Shown one piece after another: positions 8,771-17,592 of a DNA stretch of 57,709 nucleotides. The notes beneath the pieces are model-generated. The model saw only the letters and a list, made by a program, of their open reading frames with translations, searched no databases and was not told where the DNA came from. The translations under genes and the position numbers were made by a program. Numbering within the stretch: position 1 is the stretch's first letter; every line of letters starts with the position of its first letter. Source of the stretch: an uncultured Elusimicrobia bacterium (GTDB taxonomy: Bacteria; Elusimicrobiota; Elusimicrobia; Elusimicrobiales; UBA9959); assembly GCA_903917735.1 (NCBI GenBank), contig CAIXBR010000061.1, positions 1 to 57,709 of the forward strand. Direction: 5' to 3'.

Positions 8771-9639
8771 GGGAAAAGGTAGGCCGCCTCTCCGATCAGC
8801 TCCCGCGGTAATTCCACGCGGCATCTTTTCGCGGCGGAGGCGTTAAGCGTCACTTCGGTCTTTTCCGGGAAGATCATGTTCGGCAGGTCTTCCCCCGCCT
8901 CGAGCTTCAGTACGGCGGCCGCAGCGGCGGCGCCGGTTTCGCTGAAGCTCACGCCTACCGAGGCCAAGGCCCCCTCGCGGGTCATCCCCTTGGTTGAGCC
9001 GTAGAACGGTATGGCGTTGCCCCAGGAAAATTCCCTGAGTATCATCAGGTTTTCCGGAGTTATCAGCAGCGGGTCGGGCGGCAGCCAGAAGGCGTCCATC
9101 CCGCCCATTTTCCTGCGCAGCACGGAGGGAAGATCGTCGGAACTTTCCAAGCGTACTGCGGAGATCTGCATACCCTGCCTGGCCCCTTCTATGATCAGGG
9201 GCTCGATAATGTTGCGGCCGAAATCCGGCACCATCCAAAAAACCAACAGTTTTTTGATCCCCGGCTGTATCACCCTTATTTTAGCCAGAAGCGCGCTGAA
9301 GTCGGGAACGAGGCTTATTTTCACCGGTTTCGCCTGCTGAGGCTGGGCTTTTAGGAAAAAACCCGGGGCCATGCAGTAAACCAGCCTTATCCCCGGAGGA
9401 TACGGGTAGCCCGCGGCTTTTGCCCCGAAGGCAATTACCGTCCGGATTCCGGCCGGCAGCTCCGGCTTTTCGCGGGAGATGTCGAAATGCGGCACTTCCG
9501 AGCCGTAGGCCGCCTGGAAGGCCGAGAAAGCCTCAAGGTAGGCGCCGCTCCCCGCCGACAGCACTGCCGCCGTGTTCCCGGCCCAAGCGCCCGCAGGCAG
9601 CAGCAGCGCCGCCGCACAGGCGAGACTTTTAAAAGTCAT
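8767..9639 (-). CDS. Periplasmic ABC_sub_bind-like (PF04392-type) protein
   Basis: A 290-residue secreted protein with a Sec signal peptide (LACAAALLLPAGAWA). The rest looks like a two-lobed type I periplasmic binding fold of the ABC_sub_bind kind: a beta strand start (NTAAVLSAGSGAYLEAFSAF), IRVIQPGIKKLLVFWMVPDF in the middle, DAFWLPPDPLLIT, and NAIPFYGSTKGMTREGALASV, with a C-terminal E-K-T-E. No ABC permease or ATPase is nearby. It overlaps the TonB receptor gene by 11 bases and the kinase gene by 4, so all three are translationally coupled. I infer a periplasmic ligand sensor linking receptor to kinase, in the place that YfiR-type proteins take in the second locus. A paralogue is encoded at 52792-53649. 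Confidence 0.75.
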   Translation of the reverse strand: MTFKSLACAAALLLPAGAWAGNTAAVLSAGSGAYLEAFSAFQAAYGSEVPHFDISREKPELPAGIRTVIAFGAKAAGYPYPPGIRLVYCMAPGFFLKAQPQQAKPVKISLVPDFSALLAKIRVIQPGIKKLLVFWMVPDFGRNIIEPLIIEGARQGMQISAVRLESSDDLPSVLRRKMGGMDAFWLPPDPLLITPENLMILREFSWGNAIPFYGSTKGMTREGALASVGVSFSETGAAAAAAVLKLEAGEDLPNMIFPEKTEVTLNASAAKRCRVELPRELIGEAAYLFP

Positions 9640-11584
9640 AGCCCGCCTTTATGAATATTTCCCGGGACGAGGCCGGCAGCGGCGTATGGCCGCCGTCGTA
9701 GGGCTGTATATAGCTGTAGTTGGATTTGAAAATATCCTTGACGCCCAGGTTCAGCGTCAGGCCGCGGGCCAGCTTGTCCTTCAGCTGCAGGTTTAGGTCC
9801 GCGTCCACCTTTTCCCCGTAGGCTTTCACGGTCCCGGCGGCGTTGTAGCCGTAGCGCTTGGAGGTATACACTGCCGACGGGTTCAGACTGACCCCGGCGC
9901 CCAGCGGCAGCGAAGAGGTCAGCGTGACCTTGTGCCGGGGGAAGCCCAGCAGGTAAGAACTGTCGCCCGGGACCGTGTAGACGCCGACCGCGTTCCGATG
10001 GGCGAAATAGCAGAGGTAGCCCAGGTCCGCGCGGCTGGCCCCGTCTTTCAGTTTCAGCGTGAAGCCGAAGCCGTAGGTGCCGGTATGGCTGTAGTTAGTG
10101 TAGTCCTCGTCCCCGTTCGGTTTAAAGGAAAAGACGATCGGGTCGGTAATCATCGTATGGAAGAAGTTCCCGGAGAAAAAGACCGTATCGGAGGCCTTGT
10201 ACCCGGCCTCCAGCTCGGACGAAGTGGCCTTCTCCGGCCTTATGCCGGGGTTAAGGCGGATGTTCTCAATAGAAGGCGCGTGGAAGGCCTGGCTGTATAT
10301 GGCCTTGAAATTGAAGTCCTCTATCAGCCGGGTCAGCGCGAGGCGCGGCACCAGGGATGAGCCGTATTGGGAATTCTTGTCGTAGCGCGCGCCCGCTATT
10401 AGGTTGCCTATAGGGAGCGTAAAAGTGCCCTGGCCAAAAAGCGCGTAATTATCATATTGCGCCTCGTTCTGAACTCCCCCTCCGGAATCAGGCGAAGTGA
10501 ACGGGTCTATCCTGACATGATCGCGGTAATACTCGGCGCCGGCCAGCAGGTCGGTCATCGCTGCCGGCCTGTAGAAGGCGGTGAGGGAGGCTGTAAGGCG
10601 GTAGACGCTTTTTTCGTAAGGGAAATAGGCGTCTTTCTCCAGCCAGGATTTTGCGGCCATATAGGCGAGGCGCGGTTCAAGCCGGACCAGGCCCGGCAAA
10701 AAAATGGAAGTTTTAGCCTCGGCGAAGAGGGTTGGGAACCCGACCTTGCCGACGCCGGTGGAGATGACGGCGCCATTTATATCGTCCCGGTAGCGGAGGT
10801 AATAGTCATCGAGGATCAGCCGCACGGACGTGTCCCCTCTGGCCGCGGAGAGGTTCAGGCTTTCCGGGCGCAGCACGGAGTTGCCATTCATGTTGTAGGA
10901 GGCGCCGCTGAAGTCGGTGTAGCGCAGGTCGCTGCGCTGCGCGCTCTCGAGGAATGCCTTGGCCGTAACCTCCGTGCCGTTGAAGACGCCGCCGTAGGAA
11001 TAGCCGGCGTATTCCCGTGCCCTGGCCTTCTCTCCCTGCCCGTAGGCGGCGAAGGCTTCGCTCCCTTTGAGGGACTTGGCTGAAAGCGTCTTTATTTTTA
11101 TCACGGCCAGTTCGGCAAAACCGCCATACAGGGCCGAGCCCGGGCCTTTTATTATCTCGATCTGCTCTATCTGGTCCACCGGGAAGCGGTCCAGCTGCAG
11201 GGTGGAATACAGGGTTTCGTTGTATGTCTGTCCGTCCCACATCAGCAGGATCTTCCCCTCGTTGGCCCAGTTGCCCCGGACGGCCAGCCCCAGGTTTCCC
11301 TGGTCGTCCATGCCTATGTCCAGCTCGGGGACCATCTTCAGCACGTCTATCAGGTCCCGCGCGCCGGAGGACTGTATCTCGTCGCGGGTTATGACGGTTA
11401 CCAAGCCGGGAGTTTCGCGCAGGTGCATCTCGCTTTTAGTGGCCACGGAGGTTTTTATATTCAGGGTTTCTTCAAGGGAGGCGCGTTCAAGGTTAAAAAA
11501 TTCGTCTTCCTCGGTTTTCGCCGGCCATGCGGCAAAAGCGAAGCTTGGAAGCAGGGCTAACAATATTGCTAGAAAATACTTCAT
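9629..11584 (-). CDS. TonB-dependent outer-membrane receptor (sensing locus 1)
   Basis: About 651 residues: Sec signal peptide (MKYFLAILLALLPSFAFA), a short N-terminal segment with SLEETLNIKTSVATK, plug domain (VITRDEIQSSGARDLIDVL ... IEIIKGPGSALYGG) and a 22-strand-type barrel ending in an aromatic (IKAGYDF). The S-L-E-x-x-L-N lead-in is shared with the receptor at 25391, hinting at a common subfamily. I see no FecA-type N-terminal signalling domain. The start at 11584 has a strong GGGGG ribosome-binding site. It is first in the operon with a binding protein, kinase and regulator. The substrate cannot be told from sequence; vitamin or metal chelates are typical of the family. Confidence 0.9.
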   Translation of the reverse strand: MKYFLAILLALLPSFAFAAWPAKTEEDEFFNLERASLEETLNIKTSVATKSEMHLRETPGLVTVITRDEIQSSGARDLIDVLKMVPELDIGMDDQGNLGLAVRGNWANEGKILLMWDGQTYNETLYSTLQLDRFPVDQIEQIEIIKGPGSALYGGFAELAVIKIKTLSAKSLKGSEAFAAYGQGEKARAREYAGYSYGGVFNGTEVTAKAFLESAQRSDLRYTDFSGASYNMNGNSVLRPESLNLSAARGDTSVRLILDDYYLRYRDDINGAVISTGVGKVGFPTLFAEAKTSIFLPGLVRLEPRLAYMAAKSWLEKDAYFPYEKSVYRLTASLTAFYRPAAMTDLLAGAEYYRDHVRIDPFTSPDSGGGVQNEAQYDNYALFGQGTFTLPIGNLIAGARYDKNSQYGSSLVPRLALTRLIEDFNFKAIYSQAFHAPSIENIRLNPGIRPEKATSSELEAGYKASDTVFFSGNFFHTMITDPIVFSFKPNGDEDYTNYSHTGTYGFGFTLKLKDGASRADLGYLCYFAHRNAVGVYTVPGDSSYLLGFPRHKVTLTSSLPLGAGVSLNPSAVYTSKRYGYNAAGTVKAYGEKVDADLNLQLKDKLARGLTLNLGVKDIFKSNYSYIQPYDGGHTPLPASSREIFIKAGYDF

Positions 11585-11621
11585 AATTTCCCCCAACTGC
11601 GTTCGGCCGCATTCCAGCCCG

Positions 11622-11810
11622 TCAGGGCTTTTTCGGCACTATGAAGACGGCGGCAGTGTAGGCGATAATGCCCGGAACTACGGCCGTAGCCAGCAGCAGG
11701 AATACGAATCCCAGGCGCAGCAGCACCGGGTCCACCTCGAAATACTCGCCCAACCCGCCGAGTATACCGGCAAGCACCTTATTCTCGGTGCTTCTGTAAA
11801 GTCGCTTCAT
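11622..11810 (-). CDS. Small PspC-domain membrane protein
   Basis: A 62-residue protein. The N-terminal K-R-L-Y-R-S-x-x-N-K-V-L-A-G-V/I-x-G-G-L motif and the following VDPVLLRLGFVF and hydrophobic C-terminal half are the PspC domain, a short inner-membrane domain involved in envelope-stress sensing in proteobacteria. No pspA or pspB lies nearby. TATAAT boxes on the minus strand lie at 11822-11832, upstream of the ATG. It precedes the TonB receptor by 37 bases on the same strand, so it may be the first gene of that operon or a separate unit. Confidence 0.85.
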   Translation of the reverse strand: MKRLYRSTENKVLAGILGGLGEYFEVDPVLLRLGFVFLLLATAVVPGIIAYTAAVFIVPKKP

Positions 11811-11896
11811 GCGGATATTCTATTATATTATACAGAGGTTTATCGCTTTTTTTGCTCCCTTTATATATCCGCCTGAAAAGCCGGGCGCTAAAATTG

Positions 11897-11902
11897 TAAA
11901 AT
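11897..11902 (+). promoter_or_regulatory. -10 box close to the GlpA-like gene start
   Basis: TAAAAT ends 9 bases before the ATG at 11912, predicting a leader of only a few bases. No ribosome-binding site is visible. Confidence 0.4.
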
Positions 11903-11911
11903 AATCCGGTA

Positions 11912-13342
11912 ATGGGCTATGACGTCATCATCGTGGGCGCCGGTATAACCGGCGCCGCTATTGCCAGGGAACTCTCCCGCTACAAGCTCAGGACCCTTGT
12001 CCTTGAGAAAGAGGCCGAGCCGGCTTTCGGAGTCTCCAAGTCCAACAGCGGCATAATACACGCCGGCACGCAGAATCCCCCCACCTCCCTGAAAGGCTGG
12101 CTCTGCGTGGAAGGCAACCGCCTGATGCGCGAGGAAATAGCCTCCGACCTGGGCCTGAATTTCGTGCAGTGCGGGCAGCTGATAGTCGTTTTCGGCCCTT
12201 CCGACATCCCGGAACTTGAGAAAATAAAGGCGGAGGGCGAGCAGCTGGGAGTAAAAGGCCTGGAAATAGTGGACCGCGCCTGGCTGGACAAGAACGAGCC
12301 CAACCTCGGCCCCGAAGTAAAAGCCGCGCTTTACGTTCCTTCCACCGGCCTCATAAGCCCTTACCGTTTTGTCTACGCCCTTATCGAGAACGCCGTTAAG
12401 AACGGCGCGGAACTTAAAACTTCCCGCAAGGTAGTAGCGGTCCGCGCGGGTGAACAGGGCGGTTTCGAGGTGGTCGCCGGCGGCGAGGTCTTCCGGTCCC
12501 GTTTTCTGGTGAACGCCGCCGGGCTTTATGCCGACGATATTTCGGCCCTGGCCGGCGCCCCGACCTTCAAAATAATCCCCCGCAAGGGCGAGGAATATCT
12601 TCTGGACAAGGCCAGGGAGCATATCGCCAACCACGTTATCTTTCCGCTCCCCTCCGGCTCCTCCAAGGGCATCCTGATAATAAAGACCTCCGACGGCAAC
12701 CCGATGATAGGCCCCACCGCCCACGACGTCCAGGACAAGGCGGACCTCTCAACTACGGAAGAAGGCCTGCGGGAGGTGCTGGCCGGCGCGCGCCGCATGA
12801 TCCCCTCCATCTCAAAAAGCGATATCATCGCTTACTTCTGCGGGCTTCGCCCGGTGTCCGGCAAGGACTTCATAATACGCCACGAGGATTCCTGCCCGGG
12901 GCTGGTCAATGTGGCCGGCATACAGTCCCCCGGTCTCACGTCGGCCCCGGCCATAGCCGTTATGGTGTGCGATATCCTTAAAAAGCACGGCCTTGAGCTG
13001 GAGCCCAAAGAAGAGTTCCACCGCCTGAGGCCGCGGCCGGTGCATCTCTTCCAGGTGCCGCCGGAGGAGACCCGCCGGCTGATCGAGAAGAACCCCGCCT
13101 ACGGAGACATAGTGTGCCGCTGCGAGCTGGTTTCCGCGCAAGAGGTGCGGGACTCCATAAAGCGCGGCGCGCGCACCCTGGACGGCGTGAAGTTCCGCAC
13201 CCGGGCGCAGGCCGGCCGCTGCCACGGCGGTTTCTGCACCACGCGGATAATGAAGATAATGCAGGAAGAACTCGGAGTCCCCGCTACCGCGCTGACCAAG
13301 CGCGGCCCCGGTTCAGAGCTTATAAAGGAAGAACGAAAATGA
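11912..13342 (+). CDS. GlpA-like FAD oxidoreductase with C-terminal BFD-type [2Fe-2S] domain
   Basis: A 476-residue member of the DAO/GlpA family. The N-terminus has the FAD dinucleotide fold (DVIIVGAGITGAAIAREL) and the substrate domain carries SGIIHAG. The C-terminal 80 residues form a BFD-like [2Fe-2S] domain with C-R-C (about 398-400) and C-x4-C (RCHGGFC). This architecture resembles the anaerobic glycerol-3-phosphate dehydrogenase A subunit and related hydroxyacid (LhgO-type) oxidases. It likely oxidises a hydroxy-acid or glycerol phosphate and passes electrons through the cluster to its partners. It heads an operon with a second FAD protein and a DUF1667 protein, a grouping well known in anaerobes. 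Glycerol kinase is not adjacent, so the exact substrate stays open. Confidence 0.82.
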   Translation: MGYDVIIVGAGITGAAIARELSRYKLRTLVLEKEAEPAFGVSKSNSGIIHAGTQNPPTSLKGWLCVEGNRLMREEIASDLGLNFVQCGQLIVVFGPSDIPELEKIKAEGEQLGVKGLEIVDRAWLDKNEPNLGPEVKAALYVPSTGLISPYRFVYALIENAVKNGAELKTSRKVVAVRAGEQGGFEVVAGGEVFRSRFLVNAAGLYADDISALAGAPTFKIIPRKGEEYLLDKAREHIANHVIFPLPSGSSKGILIIKTSDGNPMIGPTAHDVQDKADLSTTEEGLREVLAGARRMIPSISKSDIIAYFCGLRPVSGKDFIIRHEDSCPGLVNVAGIQSPGLTSAPAIAVMVCDILKKHGLELEPKEEFHRLRPRPVHLFQVPPEETRRLIEKNPAYGDIVCRCELVSAQEVRDSIKRGARTLDGVKFRTRAQAGRCHGGFCTTRIMKIMQEELGVPATALTKRGPGSELIKEERK

Positions 13343-13572
13343 ACCTGATCTACTTACGCTCCACTACCCCCAAGGCCAGGAAGTTCATAAAGAAAAAGCT
13401 CCGCGGCGAAGAGGCCGCCTCGATATACGACATAGAAGCCGGCGACTGCTGCCTGGCTCCCGCCCGGGTCAGGCGCCGCGACTATTTGCTGACTTTCATT
13501 AACGACATGTCTCCGGAGATGCTCGCCTTCATATACCGCAGCGGCATAGGCGCGAACCTGAGGCATAACTGA
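13339..13572 (+). CDS. Small unknown protein in the GlpA-like operon
   Basis: A 77-residue basic protein (MNLIYLRSTTPKARKFIKKK...) whose ATG overlaps the upstream stop by 4 bases. It has two adjacent cysteines (GDCCLAP) and no signal peptide or membrane segment. I recognise no family. Its tight coupling between two oxidoreductase genes suggests that it is real and linked to them. A longer in-frame reading back into the upstream gene exists but is a shadow. Confidence 0.55.
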   Translation: MNLIYLRSTTPKARKFIKKKLRGEEAASIYDIEAGDCCLAPARVRRRDYLLTFINDMSPEMLAFIYRSGIGANLRHN

Positions 13573-13617
13573 TAAAGGCTGCCGGCTGAGGGCTTAAGGA
13601 GCGCAGTCGGGGAATAT

Positions 13618-14601
13618 ATGAAGAACCGTGAACTTGTAATAGTCGGGGGCGGCCCGGCCGGCATGGCGGCGGCGCTGGCCGCGCGTGCGGCCGGTGTGGA
13701 GGACGTGCTCCTCCTTGAGCGCGACCAGCACCTTGGCGGGATACTGAACCAGTGCATCCACCCGGGCTTCGGCCTGCACCATTTCAAGGAAGAGCTTACC
13801 GGGCCGGAGTACGCCGACCGCTTCGTGCGCCTGGTGAAAGAGGACCATAAGATAGAGGTCAGCCTGCGCTCGTTCGCGGTGAAGCTCACTACGGACAGGG
13901 AGATCTCTTTCCTCCGCCCGGGCGCCCTTGAGGAAGTGAAGGCCCGCGCCGTTATACTCGCCACGGGCTGCCGAGAGCGCACCCGCGAAATGATACCGAT
14001 ACCGGGTTCGCGTCCCGCTGGCATCTACCCTGCCGGCCTCGCGCAGAAGATGGTGAATATGGAAGGCTGGATCCCCGGGAAGGAAGCCGTGATAGTCGGT
14101 TCCGGAGACATCGGCCTGATAATGGCGCGCCGCATGGCGCTGGAGGGCGTGTCCGTGAAAGCCGTTGTCGAGATACAGAAGACCAGCCGGGGGTTGGTGC
14201 GCAACGTGGGGCAGTGCCTGGAGGACTTCGGCATCCCCCTTTATTTCCAGCACCGCATCTCGGCGATACACGGCTCCGGCCGCGTGGAAAAGGTGGATGT
14301 GGTGAGGGTGGACGACGAATGCAAGGACATCCCCGGCTCCGGTTTTGAAATAACTTGCGACACTGTGCTTGTTTCCGTAGGGCTGATACCGGAGAACGAA
14401 CTGCTGGAAATGGCCGGCGCGGAACTGGACCGCAGGACTAATACCCCGGTGGCGGAAGGCGTAAACCTGACCTCTCTCCCCGGAGTTTTTGCCTGCGGCA
14501 ACGCCTGCAAGGTCTATGACCTGGCCGATTCGGTCACGCGCGACAGTGAACTGGCCGGGAAAATGGCGGCGCAATACCTGCTCGGAGGCAGAGCGGCATG
14601 A
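13618..14601 (+). CDS. FAD-dependent pyridine-nucleotide-type oxidoreductase (GlpB-like partner)
   Basis: A 327-residue two-dinucleotide-domain flavoprotein. The FAD motif GGGPAGMAAALAARAAG lies at the N-terminus. It is followed by GGILNQCIHPGFG with a cysteine next to the flavin in this subfamily, ILATGCRER, the second dinucleotide motif VIVGSGDIGLIMARR, and the C-terminal FAD segment VFACGNACKVYDLADSV. It belongs with the proteins that pair with GlpA-like and DUF1667 proteins in anaerobes, and probably moves electrons between the GlpA-like enzyme and NAD(P) or another carrier. Its stop overlaps the DUF1667 ATG by 4 bases. Confidence 0.85.
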   Translation: MKNRELVIVGGGPAGMAAALAARAAGVEDVLLLERDQHLGGILNQCIHPGFGLHHFKEELTGPEYADRFVRLVKEDHKIEVSLRSFAVKLTTDREISFLRPGALEEVKARAVILATGCRERTREMIPIPGSRPAGIYPAGLAQKMVNMEGWIPGKEAVIVGSGDIGLIMARRMALEGVSVKAVVEIQKTSRGLVRNVGQCLEDFGIPLYFQHRISAIHGSGRVEKVDVVRVDDECKDIPGSGFEITCDTVLVSVGLIPENELLEMAGAELDRRTNTPVAEGVNLTSLPGVFACGNACKVYDLADSVTRDSELAGKMAAQYLLGGRAA

Positions 14602-14960
14602 CCCGGACGATGACCTGCATAGAATGCCCGCAGGGCTGCCAGCTTACCGTAGAGGCGCAAGGCGCACGGGTCATTAGCGTCGCCGGGCAGAAGTGCAAGT
14701 GCGGGGACAAATATGCCCGCCAGGAAATAGAGGCGCCCCTGCGCACGCTCACCACTTCAGTGCTGACGCGCGGCCTGGAGCTGAAAATGCTGCCGGTGCG
14801 CAGCTCGAAACCCATCCCCAAGGAAAAGCTTTTTGAGGCCATGGACGCGGTGAAGCGCATAGTTGTGACTTCCCCGGTCAAGGCCGGCACCGTGGTGGCC
14901 CCGGACTTTCTCGGACTGGGCGCGGACCTGGTGGCCTGCCGGGCTCTCAATAAACTGTGA
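14598..14960 (+). CDS. DUF1667 Cys-rich electron-transfer partner
   Basis: A 120-residue protein matching DUF1667. The N-terminus [12 protein letters not shown] (C-x2-C-x3-C) and [10 protein letters not shown] supply cysteines for a probable Fe-S cluster, followed by a small alpha/beta region ending in [15 protein letters not shown]. It is the third member of the GlpA-like/FAD/DUF1667 set and likely relays electrons. Coupled at both ends: it overlaps the upstream gene by 4 bases, and the next gene starts with GTG inside its stop region. Confidence 0.8.
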   Translation: MTRTMTCIECPQGCQLTVEAQGARVISVAGQKCKCGDKYARQEIEAPLRTLTTSVLTRGLELKMLPVRSSKPIPKEKLFEAMDAVKRIVVTSPVKAGTVVAPDFLGLGADLVACRALNKL

Positions 14961-15463
14961 AAGCCCCCCTTCTTATTTCAGCTCTGCTTTGCCTGGCCGC
15001 CTGCACGGCAAAATCACCGCGGGAGAACAAAGATATGGATGAAAAGATCAAGAAGCTCACCCCCCTCCAGTATTCAGTCACCAGGGAGTGCGGCACCGAG
15101 CCGGCATTCAAGAACGAGTACTGGGACAACCACCGCGCCGGCATCTATGTGGACGTGGTGACCGGGGAGCCTCTGTTCGCTTCCTCCGATAAATTCGATT
15201 CCGGCTCGGGCTGGCCCAGCTTCACCCGGCCTGTAAAAGAAGGGGTAGTGGAGGAGAAACAGGATACTTCCCTCGGGATGAGCCGGGTGGAGGTGCGCTC
15301 AAAGTCCGGCGCTTCCCACCTCGGCCACGTTTTCACGGACGGCCCCGGCCCGAAGGGCCTGAGATACTGCATCAACTCCGCGGCGCTTCGCTTCGTCCCG
15401 CTTGAGAACATGGAGAAAGAGGGCTACGCCGCGTACCTCCCGCAGGTGAAAAAAGACAAATAG
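14957..15463 (+). CDS. msrB: Lipoprotein peptide-methionine (R)-S-oxide reductase
   Basis: A 168-residue MsrB with an N-terminal lipoprotein signal ([12 protein letters not shown], lipobox cysteine near residue 15), so it acts in the periplasm on oxidised proteins. The MsrB fold follows: [34 protein letters not shown] and the catalytic cysteine in [12 protein letters not shown]. The two C-x2-C zinc motifs of many MsrB proteins are absent ([13 protein letters not shown] instead), so it is the zinc-free form, and the position before GWPSF is Ser rather than Cys. The start is GTG at 14957, overlapping the DUF1667 stop. Its place in this operon suggests envelope redox repair. Confidence 0.9.
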   Translation: MKAPLLISALLCLAACTAKSPRENKDMDEKIKKLTPLQYSVTRECGTEPAFKNEYWDNHRAGIYVDVVTGEPLFASSDKFDSGSGWPSFTRPVKEGVVEEKQDTSLGMSRVEVRSKSGASHLGHVFTDGPGPKGLRYCINSAALRFVPLENMEKEGYAAYLPQVKKDK

Positions 15464-15506
15464 GACCTGCTTCTCCGTGCTCTATTGTATGTAAAAGCGC
15501 GGTCAT

Positions 15507-15535
15507 TTGACATCCGGCCCCATATTTTTTAAATT
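15507..15535 (+). promoter_or_regulatory. Candidate promoter of the Hyf-like operon
   Basis: A perfect TTGACA (15507-15512) is followed after 17 bases by TAAATT (15530-15535, 4 of 6). This would give a leader of about 80 bases. It is the only good promoter-like pair in the gap before the operon. Confidence 0.5.
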
Positions 15536-15561
15536 ATATATATCGCCGCAGTTAACCTTTA

Positions 15562-15578
15562 CTGGCCGTTGCGGCCAG
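15562..15578 (+). repeat. Perfect hairpin in the Hyf operon leader
   Basis: CTGGCC, a five-base loop GTTGC and GGCCAG form a perfect 6-bp stem in the predicted 5' leader, with no T-run after it, so it is not an obvious terminator. It may affect mRNA stability or regulation. Confidence 0.4.
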
Positions 15579-15621
15579 CTCGCGGCGCAAATTTTGGAAT
15601 TTACGGGTCTTTTTAACATCC

Positions 15622-17592
15622 ATGGCTTTGGTTCTGCTTTCTTTTGTAATACTTCTTTTAAGCGCCCTGCTGGCGCTTTGCCTGAACCGGAACACGCACA
15701 GGGCGCAGGACGCCGGCGCTTACGGCGCCGTAAGCGCCTCTATCGCGGGGCTCATCCCCGCCGTTAAAGTGCTGCTTTCCGGAACCAGCGAAACCCTCTC
15801 CCTCCCCTGGCCGGTGCCGCTGGGCTCTTTCAGCCTCACCCTTGACCCGCTCTCGGCTTTTTTCCTTATCCCTGTTTTCGTCCTTACCGGCCTCTCCGCG
15901 GTCTACGGCGTGGACTATTTGAAAGGTTACTCCGGGCGCAAGCCGCTGGGCCTGGCCTGGGCGTCTTTCAACGTCCTGACGGCGGCCATGATGCTGGTCT
16001 TTACCGCCGCCAACGCAGTGCTGTTCATGCTGGGCTGGGAACTTATGGCCGCGGCGTCGTTCCTGCTGGTGCTTTTCGAGCACGAGAAGCCGCAGTCGCG
16101 CCGGGCCGCCTTCATCTACCTGGCGGCAGGCGGGACTGGCGCGCTTATGCTTCTTGCGGTTTTCGCCCTGCTCGGCGCGAATTCTTCCGCGCTGGATTTT
16201 TCCTCTTTCGCCGCCCCGACGCGCGCCGCGGCTTCGGCTGTTTTTCTTCTGGCGCTCTGCGGCTTCGGGCTGAAGGCCGGCTTTATACCCCTGCACGTCT
16301 GGCTGCCCGAAGCTCACCCGGCGGCTCCCAGTCATGTCTCCGCCGTTATGAGCGGCGTGATGATAAAGACCGGCATCTACGGCCTTATAAGAATTCTTGG
16401 GTACCTGAGGCCCTGGGAGGCCTGGTGGGGCTGGACCCTGCTGGTGCTGGGAGCCGTCTCCTGCCTGGTCGGAGTGCTTTTCGCGCTGGCCCAGCATGAC
16501 CTGAAAAGGGTGCTGGCTTATTCCAGCATAGAGAATATCGGGATAATACTGCTGGCTTTAGGGCTGGGGATAATAGGCGTGACGCATAGCGCCTATCCGC
16601 TGGCCGCGCTGGCTTTCGCCGGAGCGCTGCTGCATGTGTTTAACCACTCGCTTTTCAAGGGCCTTCTTTTTATGGGGGCCGGCGCGGTGCTGCACGGCGC
16701 GGGCACGGCGGAATTCGAGGCCCTTGGCGGGCTTTCCAAGAGGATGCCGCGCACCGCCCTGCTGTTCCTCGCCGGCGCGGCCGCGGCCTGCGCTCTGCCG
16801 CCTTTTAACGGTTTTGCCGGGGAATTCCTTATATACCTCGGAGCCTTCAGGGGACTTAATTCTTCCGCGCCGGTGGCGCTTGCCGGGGTATTGGCCGGCC
16901 TGTCGCTGGCCTCCGCCGGGGCGGTGGCCGCCGCCGCCTTTACCCGCGCCGGCGGCTGCACGTTCCTCGGCGAGCCCCGCACCCCCCGCGCGGCCGGAGC
17001 CCATGAGGCCGGCGGGCTTATGCTGTTCTCGATGTACGCTCTGGCCTCCCTCTGTCTTGCGGCGGGCTTGCTCTCCCCGCTGCTGCTTGTCCCCCTTTCC
17101 CGCGCGGTGGGGGCCGGTTTCGGCGGGATCTACGGCGCCGGCTCGGGCCAGGAGGCGGCCGCGCCCCTTATTTATATTTCCGCCGGCGCCCTTCTGCTGC
17201 TGGCTATGGTAGCCCTGGCGTTCGCCAAGCGGCGCTCGCTTTTCCCGGTGGCGCGCGCGGCGTCGGAAGTTCCCACCTGGGACTGCGGCTACGCGGCGCC
17301 TACGCCCAGGATGCAGTACGGGGCGTCCTCTTTCGCCCAGCCGCTCACGGATTTCTTCCAGCCGGTGCTGCGCAAGATAGGCCAGTACCCGGTCCTATCC
17401 GAGTATTTCCCGGGCAAGGCTTCCTTCTCCGCCGAGGCCCAGGCCGTGTTCTATAATTCTTTCTATACTCCGGCAGCGTCCCGTATACGGGACCTGGCTT
17501 ACAGGTTCAGCTGGCTGCAGCACGGCCGCCTCCAGATCTACATCATGTACATAGTGGTTTCGCTCATGGGGCTTTTGCTATGGAAATTATAA
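15622..17592 (+). CDS. hyfB: Hyf-like complex antiporter subunit B
   Basis: A 656-residue polytopic membrane protein of the NuoL/Mrp/HyfB family. The ion-path residues are present: a glutamate in LGWELMAAASFLL and a lysine with neighbours in FGLKAGFIPLHVWLPEAHP, then SHVSAVMSGVMIKTGIYG. The C-terminal extension carries EVPTWDCGYAAPTPRMQYGASSF, a typical HyfB tail. It is first in the six-gene operon hyfB-C-E-F-G-I and should form part of the proton- or sodium-translocating arm. No ribosome-binding site is obvious. Length is close to E. coli HyfB. With the altered large subunit, the complex is probably Ehr-like. Confidence 0.9.
   Translation: MALVLLSFVILLLSALLALCLNRNTHRAQDAGAYGAVSASIAGLIPAVKVLLSGTSETLSLPWPVPLGSFSLTLDPLSAFFLIPVFVLTGLSAVYGVDYLKGYSGRKPLGLAWASFNVLTAAMMLVFTAANAVLFMLGWELMAAASFLLVLFEHEKPQSRRAAFIYLAAGGTGALMLLAVFALLGANSSALDFSSFAAPTRAAASAVFLLALCGFGLKAGFIPLHVWLPEAHPAAPSHVSAVMSGVMIKTGIYGLIRILGYLRPWEAWWGWTLLVLGAVSCLVGVLFALAQHDLKRVLAYSSIENIGIILLALGLGIIGVTHSAYPLAALAFAGALLHVFNHSLFKGLLFMGAGAVLHGAGTAEFEALGGLSKRMPRTALLFLAGAAAACALPPFNGFAGEFLIYLGAFRGLNSSAPVALAGVLAGLSLASAGAVAAAAFTRAGGCTFLGEPRTPRAAGAHEAGGLMLFSMYALASLCLAAGLLSPLLLVPLSRAVGAGFGGIYGAGSGQEAAAPLIYISAGALLLLAMVALAFAKRRSLFPVARAASEVPTWDCGYAAPTPRMQYGASSFAQPLTDFFQPVLRKIGQYPVLSEYFPGKASFSAEAQAVFYNSFYTPAASRIRDLAYRFSWLQHGRLQIYIMYIVVSLMGLLLWKL

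Noticed and set aside
8767..9639. Component of an ABC importer
   Set aside because: No permease or ATPase is encoded nearby and the gene is locked by overlaps between a TonB receptor and a kinase.
13114..13338. Upstream extension of the small gene at 13339
   Set aside because: It overlaps the GlpA-like [2Fe-2S] domain in another frame and reads as arginine/proline-rich shadow; the ATG with the 4-base overlap is the sensible start.
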